Origin: Crambe crambe
Taxonomy: Eukaryota > Porifera > Demospongiae > Poecilosclerida > Crambeidae
Assembly (NCBI GenBank): GCA_963924555.1
Contig: OZ004597.1
Span: 2,064,404 to 2,128,403, forward strand
DNA: 64,000 bases
Direction: 5' to 3'
The notes under the pieces were generated by a model. It saw only the letters and a list, made by a program, of their open reading frames with translations, was not told the DNA's origin and searched no databases. Position numbers and translations under genes: made by a program. Positions 11,719 through 24,679 of this stretch are shown piece after piece. The stretch's first letter is position 1, and each line of letters begins with the position of its first letter.

Positions 11719-13555
11719 GAAATTAACGTTATTATCAAGTTTCTACCTTCTCTGTTGTCAGCTTTATCTTCCATTGATCAGTGGATACGTAGAAGATGAA
11801 AGTGAAGGGAAAAAAGTGGTGGTGGAGGAGAAGGCCAAGGGCATAGACCCTCCAGTCCAGATCCATGAGGAGGTAGTAGGTAAGAGTAAAGAACTGGAGA
11901 AGGAAGAAGGAAATGTGCTGGTGGGAGTCAAAGAAGAACAAGGAGTTGATCAGAATTACAACAAAGTGGAGGTAATTGGATAAATCAGAGAGGAAGAGGA
12001 GAGGGAACAAATATATTCATCTTTTAAGGGAGAAGAGGGGGAGATATTACCTCGAAGTTTAACTCTTAAGACCATGAGAACTTCATTGGGGATATTTGTG
12101 ATGATACTCAAGATTTTGTATCTTTCTAGTTGGAAAATATCGAGGAGTTAAATAAGCCAAAGAAAAACTGTCGTTTCTTTCATGGATTTGCAGCTTCTAT
12201 CTCTGTGATCATTGTATCCGAGATAGGAGACAAGACCTTCTTCATAGCAGCCATAATGGCCATGAAATACTCAAGGTGAGGTGAGGGAAAATGACGTCAG
12301 GTGGGCAGATTATAGAATACCTTTCCTCCCTTATTGCTATATTCTCCTGGTGTAGCAAGGTTACTGAATGCCATGTCCTCAGTACAGATACATGAATACA
12401 ATGTGTATTCTCTGGAACAGTAGATTTTTGAAAGAACATACATGAATGCCACTACACGTTAATCTTTTTAAGCCAACAAGTAACAAGTCTTTGTTTTCTG
12501 CATATTAACAGAGGGAGGGTTGCTTCCTGTGATGATTAAATGTGGTTGCTAGATGATACGATTGTGAATGTGTGCAATTTGATACGACATTCTACAGAGC
12601 TTGGTTTTTGAAATTATATCTGCTATGAGACTGAAAAAACAAAAACAATGATTTTTTCCCTAATAGATGGCTGACATTCGGAGGGGCTATTTCTGCTCTC
12701 GCCTTCATGACTGTTCTCTCTGTGTGTCTTGGTTTTGCCACCATGATTATCCCTCGCTGGATCACCTTCTACATCAGCACGGGACTGCTTGCCCTCTTTG
12801 GAGTGAAGATGCTCTATGAGGGGTACAAAATGGACCCCAGTGAAGGGGTTGAAGAGTTGGAAGAAGTCTCAGAAGAACTCAGGAAAAGAGAAGAATCGGT
12901 AATTACACAAGTCCTTGTGATTGAAAGATCAATTCAGAGATGAAGAGCCCCAACCAAGCATGTTTGTTTTTATCGTAATCAGTTCTACAGGCATTAAAGA
13001 TCATTTCTAGCATCATATTTACCAAAAGTACACATTACAGCTGCTGACTCAAGGCTCTGGAACAGATCCTGAACAAGGTCTCTCTACAGTTCCCCTGAGA
13101 AGGCGGTTGAAATTCTTTGGTCCTTTGGTCTCTCCCATCTTCCTACAGGCGTTCACGTTAACCTTCCTAGCCGAGTGGGGGGACCGTTCTCAACTCACCA
13201 CCATTATTCTAGGAGCAAGAGAAGTATGTGGGTGCTGCAATTCCTATATTGTTGTAATCACCTCATTTTACTATATTATTTTATTTATTTGTGTTTCTTA
13301 TAGAATCCATTTGGGGTGATTATCGGGGGTACTTTGGGACATGCACTCTGTACTGCGATAGCTGTTTTAGGAGGGAAAATGGTAGCACAGAGAATATCTG
13401 TCAAGACAGGTGAGAATTCATTACAGTCAAAATGATGTTGACATACTATAGTATTAATATAATTTTCTCCCTTTTGTTTTATAGTCACACTCATTGGAGG
13501 TGTGGTCCTCCTGCTGTTTGCTGTGACTGCAATTTTTCATCCACTTGATTCATAA
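11719..13555 (+). CDS. TMEM165: TMEM165/GDT1 family Golgi calcium/manganese transporter
   Basis: GDT1-family proteins move Mn2+/Ca2+ into the Golgi in exchange for protons and support glycosylation. Exons: 11719-11971, 12130-12275, 12667-12898, 13041-13223, 13304-13409 and 13485-13555. The start at 11719 gives a hydrophobic signal peptide (LTLLSSFYLLCCQLYL) and an acidic luminal segment. The protein carries both family signature repeats: SEIGDKTFF in the first half and AEWGDRSQL in the second. Six or so transmembrane helices flank an acidic, coiled-coil-like loop (EGVEELEEVSEELRKREE). An in-frame upstream ATG at 11633 would hide the signal peptide, so the later start is preferred. The gene converges on NDUFA2, leaving about 200 bp between stops. 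Confidence 0.9.
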
Positions 13556-13759
13556 TATTTGTGAACAATCTCTTGTCTATTTCTCAGTCTCGCTTGATCC
13601 CAAGGCACATATTTCAACGAGGCTATTCTACTTTGTGCAGTGTATATTTATTAGAATCGATGTCAAATTCAAATTGATTTTATACTCTTATCGATGGAAA
13701 TACAATAATGTATTACCATTTGAATGGTATGATGCAGACCTGTTTGTAATAGTAAATAC

Positions 13760-14183
13760 CTATCTCTCTGCTGTTACCATCTCTTTCAATGCAGCCAACA
13801 CTTCATCGCTATTCTTGTCCTTTAAAGAAACAGAGTTCTCCACACCATATGCTGCAGGAGAAGTAGCAAATTTAATAGCCACATGAAAATTAAGGGGGTT
13901 AGCACATACAGTATCTCCCATACAGTCTAGGCTCCACACCACTGCATTCACGGATCAAAAAGGGGAAATTTGGATTCTGCTGCTTTAGGTCTACATAATG
14001 CTTCTCTATGAAGTCCCTGCAAAATATACAACACAAGCAGGTGATGATGAACCAGTGATGGCAGCTGAAAACACCATGAAAGTATTACCTTACTCCCTGG
14101 CTGCTTTTAGAGGACTGGCATAAGTGTACACGCACTTCTTTCAGCTGTCTAGAGATAGATCTAACCCAAGTCGCCGTGGCCAT
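13760..14183 (-). CDS. NDUFA2: NADH dehydrogenase (complex I) alpha subcomplex subunit 2
   Basis: NDUFA2 (B8) is a thioredoxin-fold accessory subunit in the matrix arm of complex I. Three exons: 14089-14183, 13910-14016 and 13760-13851. The spliced protein contains [25 protein letters not shown] and [19 protein letters not shown], a strong match to the family along its full length of about 98 residues. The last intron is only 58 bp. Reading through it gives a false methionine-initiated ORF from 13951, which is not the real start. The start codon is 99 bp from the start of ZDHHC17 on the other strand. Confidence 0.93.
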
Positions 14184-14282
14184 TATTTTTTTTTTGAACT
14201 CTGATGACCTTTGATGCCCCGCCCAATTCCACGTGTTACACCCACTTTCCAAGGAGTTTTCGAATTCACTTTGTGCCTGATC
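14184..14282. promoter_or_regulatory. 99-bp bidirectional promoter of NDUFA2 and ZDHHC17
   Basis: This is the tightest head-to-head spacing in the window. It includes a run of nine T next to the NDUFA2 start codon. No recognised core element is visible. Confidence 0.4.
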
Positions 14283-17358
<3,076 letters not shown>

Positions 17359-17587
17359 GATATATTATTATGCCAAGTATAACAATATACAGTACACTAA
17401 TTTTTTTATAGTACTTTTCATTAATATTTTATGCTGATTTTGAGTCTACTGAGTCTTCTTTTTTTTTAAACTTGATTGGCCTGCATTTGATTAACAAAGT
17501 AAAGGAAAATATAATATTTAGAGTATTTGCCCTGGAAGGCCCATTTGTAATGTGATGGATATGTACCTTTCATTTTTGTGACTCGTT

Positions 17588-17932
17588 TCAGAGTCGTTTG
17601 TGACTGTGAATTTGAGCTGGTTTAGTGGTAGTTGCTGCTGGCTCCCGATACTTTTCCATGCTGGATGATGGCAGTGGAGGGAGGACCTTGACAGCATTTG
17701 GGCAGATCCTCAAGATGTGCTCCTCCCTGCTCCACTTCACAGGGTTCAGTTCTGCAACAAATTTACTCCTTTTCTCCACAGTTTTGTACCCACTCACAGC
17801 GACCTTCCTACCACTTTCACTTTTATGCTCTTCCTGCAGTTTTTTCTTCATCCTTCTCTGAGGGCGAACACATTTGAAGATGGGAAGATCACCCATGGTT
17901 ACTTCTATTGCACTACTAGTCTGAACAGTCAT
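17588..17932 (-). CDS. Small uncharacterised protein, single-exon ORF
   Basis: A 114-residue open frame with ATG at 17932 and no matching shadow of a larger gene. The protein is basic and lysine/arginine-rich in the first half (VRPQRRMKKKLQEEH), with a tryptophan-containing centre (ELNPVKWSREEHILRICP) and a proline-rich tail. I see no signal peptide, membrane segment or known motif. It may be a real small gene, the last exon of a spliced gene, or chance. It lies between the ZDHHC17 stop (17358) and the centrin stop (18322). Confidence 0.4.
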   Translation of the reverse strand: MTVQTSSAIEVTMGDLPIFKCVRPQRRMKKKLQEEHKSESGRKVAVSGYKTVEKRSKFVAELNPVKWSREEHILRICPNAVKVLPPLPSSSMEKYREPAATTTKPAQIHSHKRL

Positions 17933-18321
17933 TCAACTTTATTTGGTGTTTTCTGCGTCTGCTGGTCTTTTTATACTTATACCACTTATTAATTACCATA
18001 GCATTGTGTGTTTGGTATATCTATACATGGTAACAATTGAAGGCATTCTGAAACCACACTAGGTCCACATGTTGAATTGTTTCCTACCATCACTGACACT
18101 GAGAGGACTGAGAGCCTTTGACCGAAAACAAGCATTTTTCAGCAAATGGGAGCTATTATTGGAAGCATGACATCAATATATAAAAAAGTACATGGGAATG
18201 GAAATGTATGCCACGAAGATCATAATAACCATGACATTGTATAATGTAGATAGAGTGAAAAAGAGATAATGTTGCACCTGTTTCGAGAGAGAGGGAGATA
18301 AAGAAAAGAGAGAGAGTTTCG

Positions 18322-19306
<985 letters not shown>

Positions 19307-19607
19307 GACTTCTTTTACAATCCAGCCCTGTGATCCGTACAATCAATGAAATAGTTGCTGCTTAACACACCTAGAATACTTGCTATCACATACAAAATTT
19401 TTCCCTCTTATTTTATGGTGCGCAATATCTAGAATAACGTTTCATTCAATACGCATGCGCATTAAAACAATAGAAGTCCGATCACATGACTACTGCGATC
19501 AGCACAAAGTAAGGTGAAGTCAATATTTCATCAGACTTACATTCTAATAGGCTTCAAGTAGCGTTGGATCTTTCAAACTAAGATAACCACCCCCAAAGTT
19601 TATCAAA
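19307..19607. promoter_or_regulatory. Bidirectional promoter between centrin and ATP6V0C with an NRF-1-like site
   Basis: About 300 bp separates the divergent start codons. ACGCATGCGCAT at 19451-19462 resembles the palindromic NRF-1 core (GCATGCGC). No TATA box is evident. Confidence 0.45.
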
Positions 19608-20756
19608 ATGGTTTCAGAAAGTTCCGATACTCCAGTGTACTCCAGTTTCTTCGGCATCATGGGGGCGTCCGCCGCCATCATTTTTGCCTGTAAGTCTCTC
19701 CCGCTCATTCAAACAGCGAAACATCTTCATTTTTTTCATCGTTCTTAATGGACTAGTTAACGTGTTATATCAAATGTAGACGAGTTCTTTTGCTTTTTTT
19801 TTTTCTTGCCCACACACAAATAGCTCTTGGTGCAGCTTATGGGACAGCTAAAAGTGCCACTGGAATTGCAGCTATGAGTGTTATGAGACCAGATCTCATC
19901 ATGAAGTCTGTCATTCCTGTTGTCATGGCGGGTATCATAGCTATCTATGGTCTGGTGGTTTCTGTGCTTATTGCTAACAAATGTAAGTATTGTGAGTGGG
20001 TTCACTGTCCTCAAGTTTGTGACCTTTGATTAAAGGTTCTGATTAGCTTCACAACAGGATGTAGGGTTTCCCTGTTTATGTTAATAGTAGTCCTCCAATA
20101 ATTTGTCAAGTCTCTAGAAAGAATACAAGCCCTGAAGATTTTAATTGGTCTATCTCTATTAACTACATAACAGGAGTGCTATTCAAACAGTGCTTTGCTG
20201 TTGTACGTTCTATACAAATGCTTTCATTCATGGTAAAGTGCCATGTTGTTTCTTAGCAAGGATTTATTTGTTGGACATGGAAAGACACATTTTTCGATTT
20301 TCATGTTATGTGTGAAGCATGTGCTTCATATTCACATGGCATTCTCCTTTTCTCCCCCTTGCAGTGAGAGCGGACCTCACCCTTTTTCAGTAAGTCTGTG
20401 AGAATTTCTCACTTTTATGTGCGTGAGAAGTGATAAGTGTATCGATACTGAATATTGCTTGTTTAGCTATATATGGTACATAGTAAGCTTCCACTATGGT
20501 AGTAGTGTATAGTACAAACTGTAATCCATCGTGTGCCCCCTCCCCCAGATCTTTTCTTCATCTTGGAGCTGGACTCTCAGTAGGCTTCAGTGGTCTTGGT
20601 GCTGGATTTGCTGTAGGAATCGTTGGGGATACAGGTGTGCGTGGAACAGCTCAACAACCAAGGTTATTCGTAGGAATGATCCTCATTCTTATCTTCGCTG
20701 AAGTGTTGGGTCTGTACGGGCTTATTGTTGCTCTTGTCCTTTCAACAAAAAATTAA
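19608..20756 (+). CDS. ATP6V0C: V-type proton ATPase 16-kDa proteolipid subunit c
   Basis: Subunit c forms the proton-carrying rotor ring of the vacuolar ATPase. Exons: 19608-19689, 19824-19982, 20365-20389 (a 25-bp microexon) and 20549-20756. The protein has four hydrophobic helices: [59 protein letters not shown] and [20 protein letters not shown]. The last holds the essential proton-binding glutamate in [10 protein letters not shown]. The microexon supplies the luminal loop (LRADLTLFQ), and the flanking phases agree. Length and sequence are typical. It converges on the TrmH-like gene with about 150 bp between stops. Confidence 0.95.
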
Positions 20757-20909
20757 TGAGCTGGTTAAAAAAACTCGTCCATCTTTTTGTTTTTGTTATT
20801 ATTTTCCTCTTAAATTTGTAGTGTATAATCCTACTATAGTGAACTTGTCATAATTCTGTTTAAGTTGTATAATAATATCTCTGTTCTATTCATAAACTAT
20901 TAGAAAATT

Positions 20910-21686
20910 ATGACATCATCAGAGTGATTTTTTGCCAGATCACCTTTGAACCCTGGAAGTGCAGTCTTTGCATAGTACTTGTAGGTCCACTCCAACTTTT
21001 CTCTTTCACTCAGATCACCTCCAGTGGGCTAAGAATAATAGAGAGCAGTTTAGGTTGGAGGTTATACAGGACACAGGCCTGCTTCTTACATGTTTACTGA
21101 TCCTATATAAGTAAGCGTGGTAGAGAGTGAGGGCCACTGAGACAGAGACGTTAAAACTCTCCACAAATCCACACATCGGCAGAGAAAATTGAACATCAGA
21201 CAACTCCGACAGCTCCTCAGAGATTCCTTCAGTTTCATTTCCAAATGCTATAAGCCATTTCTGTTCAAAATCAATATCTGCTATTGAGGTCGGAGCTTTT
21301 GGGGAAGCAGTGGCTAAGGAGTAACCGTAGCGTTGCTTTAAGGTGGAGATGCACTCTTCTGTGTTTGACCACTGATGCACCTCAACCCAGCAACGTGCTC
21401 CAACATCAGTTCTGGGTTGAGATTTGAACTTTTTTGGACTATGGGGCATGTTTTTCTTGGATTTTGTTGTGAGTTTGTGAAGACTGAGGCACCCTAATGC
21501 ATCCATGCTACGTAGCACTGCACCCTCATTCCCCTCATCATGAACATTCTCCAGTAGTATTGACACAGAATTGGATCTAGCTGCCACTACTGATGCTATT
21601 AGATCTCTCTTTCTCACTGTAATAACTGAACTAAGCTTCTCTACAGCTTCTTTTAGGCACATCCTGGGTGAGCCCATTGAAGCCAC
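20910..21686 (-). CDS. TrmH/SpoU-family RNA 2'-O-methyltransferase
   Basis: SpoU (SPOUT) enzymes methylate ribose 2'-OH, commonly in tRNA. Two exons, 21090-21686 and 20910-21028, join in phase 0. Visible SPOUT features are motif 1-like ILLENVHDEGNEGAVLRS, the motif 2-like glycine turn in IAFGNETEGIS, and motif 3-like SLPMCGFVESFNVSVSVAL (usual core P-x-G-x-x-x-S-L-N-V-S-x-A). The tail GDLSEREKLEWTYKYYAKT resembles free-standing TrmH proteins more than large TARBP1 proteins. At about 235 residues it matches the bacterial TrmH size. Substrate (for example tRNA G18) is inferred. It diverges from NSUN7, another RNA methyltransferase relative. Confidence 0.82.
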
Positions 21687-21916
21687 GTGGATGTACCCTT
21701 GAACTTTGGACCCATGAACTTATTCATGCACATGCGCATTATAGACTAGTAGCCATAGCAACATTCTATAAAAAAATACACTCAAAAATTTGTCACGTTG
21801 CATGCACCGCGTTGATTGATGATGCATTTATCAACAATCAATGAAATCATTATTATCAGAGCAAATCGGTTGTATAAATCAAGGTAGTCTGAGATCTATC
21901 CGAAAGAGCATTCTTA
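21687..21916. promoter_or_regulatory. Bidirectional promoter between the TrmH-like gene and NSUN7
   Basis: 230 bp lies between divergent start codons. ACATGCGCATTA at 21730-21741 is a half-conserved NRF-1-like motif. Confidence 0.4.
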
Positions 21917-24153
21917 ATGGCTTCCATACTATTAAAGAGCACAATTTGTGATGATGCCAAGCCTAGTAGTTCCCATGCTCAAGGACCCGCAGTGGGAACC
22001 ATCGAGACAGCGTTTTCTCTAAGTCAAAAAGATTGTTCAAAATCTGAACGTGAGAAAATATATGCTCTTCTTCATGATTCCCCAGAGAGAAAGGCCCCAA
22101 ACCCTTCCATGGAAAACTATCATTGTTATCCACTTGCCTTGGAAGTCTACCAAGCTGTTTCCATTGGAAAACCTCTCTCAAAATTAAGAGTTCAGACAGA
22201 CAACAGTGCAGTAAAAAGAAAAGTGTATCAACTGGTATTTGATTCTCTCTATCGTAAGCTTCTTCGCTTATTCTTTCCCCAATAATACAATTTTTTTTTT
22301 TTTTTTTTTTTTTAATTCCAGATTATGAGATTTTGGAAGAAGTTCTAGTTGAAAGCAGTTTTTATGCAAAATACTTCCATGTGAGTGCAATCCACATAAT
22401 TATAAATAGTTCCATTATTATTATTATTGTATCATCGTCCATGTGGCAGATGAATGCTGAAAAGTCACTCCTTCACATCATGCTCTTTGACTTCCAAAGC
22501 TCTAAATTCACTCTCAAACTTCCGGACAATGACGACAAAAATGTTTCAAAGTTGGTTGCAAGTATAGCCCGTGCCCTCTGGGACCACAAAATCAAGTTAA
22601 ACGCCACCTTGGCTCGAATGAGAGTGAAGGGGAATGCTTTGGTAATCTACCAATTGATCCCAGATCCCGTTTCCAGGGAACTATACGAGGCCAACTGCAT
22701 TCAGCCCTGTTATTTGCGAGTGAATACCATTAAAGTGCAGGATGTCCGAAATGAAGTGTTGAATCAGCTTTGCAATGAGGGATTCTTGCTGGTAGATTCC
22801 GAGACTGAGCTCTACAGGCAAAAGAATTCAATCTGGCTCTTGGATGAAGACATGCTAGTTTTTTCATCTGACTGTAGGGGACTATTAGATACTCATTCTT
22901 TGGTGGAGAATGGGTATCTCATTCCACAGGTTAGTTCATATTATATAGCAGAGAAAAGATGATTTATAAACCATTTTAATGTTTTCTTAAAGAATATTAG
23001 AAGCTATGAATTTGTGAACAGAATCCGAGCAAATATTGAGAGGTGTTCAGGAGATGTCATTATTACGGAGCCAAGTTCGGGATTAGAAATAGCCCACATT
23101 GCTACTATTCTTGGTCACAGAGGGACAGTTCTGGTTTATAACACACGCCCTATTGACATACATTTCATTGAGAAAAAATTAAACAATTTTGAAGTGAAGA
23201 GTATCCTTCAATTTATGTTATTACCATGCAGTAATAGCTACTTGATAACAAAGTTCCTTGACATATTATTAATAATTCAGATGTTGAATTTATGGATGAG
23301 TCATTTATATGTGCTTGCAGTGAGGACGAATTTTTAGCCAATGTGCAGATTATCATTCTTCCTTCGGCGATACCAAGTGTTGTGGACCACTGTGTGGATT
23401 ACGCCGTCCAGGAAGGAGGTGAGAATTTAGAGGACTGCCGAAACAGCATTTAACTAACTTTTCTGTTATTTTCAACAGATCAGATACCATCTGTGCTTTT
23501 ACCACCTGGGAAAAAAGATGAGATGAGTTCATCAACAGACGAACCTCCTTTCTCAAATTATCTTACAAATGTTTTTACCTGTAAGCTAAGAAGAAGGTTA
23601 ATGCCATAACAAAGAAATGCATGATTTTTTTCTTTTATAGTCAAGCAGGTTGTATGCATAATATATGACACGTGCTCCAACTACAAAACTGATAATGAAA
23701 GCCTTATCAGGAAGGCACTAGATGAATACAATTCCAATCTGGAAGGAGATGGGAAGAAGTATGACCTTATCTCTTCACTGATTTCTGCTGAGAGTGAAGA
23801 TTCGAGTGACAACGACTGCTTCACTGCCATAATAGAAAGAGAAGTGAGATTTTATACACTCAGTTGCATATAAATGGACACCATTTTATTCTGGATTGCA
23901 GCCTGATAAGGACAAGATGACCCTAGCCCTGCCACCAAGGGATGTTATAGAGCGTGCAATTGCCAAGGGCCTCATCGATGGAGAAGGGATCAGTGACACT
24001 AAATTGATCAAAAAAAGAAAGTCCAAGCTCAAGAGGAACTTGAAACCTCTCACCCACAGACACAGCTTCCCTGTGATGACTATAGCAGCCCAACAGAAAG
24101 TTGTCCAGAAGAAGGAAGTACCCAAAACCACACAAAAAGTATTCAAACCTTAA
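21917..24153 (+). CDS. NSUN7: NSUN7-like putative RNA cytosine methyltransferase
   Basis: NSUN7 is a divergent member of the NOL1/NOP2/Sun m5C methyltransferase family linked to sperm motility in mammals. Exons: 21917-22253, 22322-22380, 22450-22929, 22993-23200, 23281-23418, 23479-23580, 23641-23843 and 23902-24153. Resemblance to human NSUN7 runs through LLHIMLFDFQSSKF, IKLNATLARMRVKG, YLRVNTIKVQDV and the motif VVCIIYDTCSNY. The TCS cysteine (motif VI) is present. The SAM-binding motif I region (ITEPSSGLEIAHIATILG) lacks the usual PGGKT-like turn, and the motif IV PC cysteine is not evident (ILPSAIPSVVDHC). Activity is therefore uncertain. A basic lysine-rich tail ends the protein. It stops only 47 bp from the convergent poly-UBL gene. 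Confidence 0.83.
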
Positions 24154-24200
24154 CCTTGACTATAATACATTTTGTATCAGTAAGGATAATGACAGCATAT

Positions 24201-24647
24201 TTATGAACATACACAAATAAAGCAATCAAACTGTTGTAGCTCTATGGTGGCAAGGCATTGTTGTTTATTAAAAGTACCACCTTGTACAGTTCTAAAGGTG
24301 TACATCGGTGTCAAATCACATTGCCAGTTGGGAACTCTCACTGCTTGAAAAAAACTCGGTGCCCTTCCTCCAGACGTCAAAAATGGGACCGTCACTTCAG
24401 CGGCCGTGGTAGTAGCAACATGACTGCCCTGCTGCTTGAGTATGCACGAAAGTTCGTAGACTTGACTACAAAGTTGTGCTGAGGGAGGGAAGTGGAATTT
24501 GCTTGACATCTTACACACCTGGATAGTAATGGTATGAATCGGGGTTGAAGCGGGCAGCTTCACATTGATTTTCCGATCTTTCCATTCAAAATGGCTACCA
24601 CTGAAGACTCCTATCAGTGGATCATGAACAAGATCTATCACATCTGT

Positions 24648-24679
<32 letters not shown>

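Noticed and set aside
11735-12010. Minus-strand 91-residue ORF rich in Phe/Leu
   Set aside because: Antisense to the first TMEM165 exon.
13760-13951. Methionine-initiated NDUFA2 ORF from 13951
   Set aside because: It reads through a 58-bp intron; splicing to 13851 restores [12 protein letters not shown], which fits the family.
20496-20756. Independent small ORF start at 20496
   Set aside because: It is the last ATP6V0C exon extended upstream into the intron.
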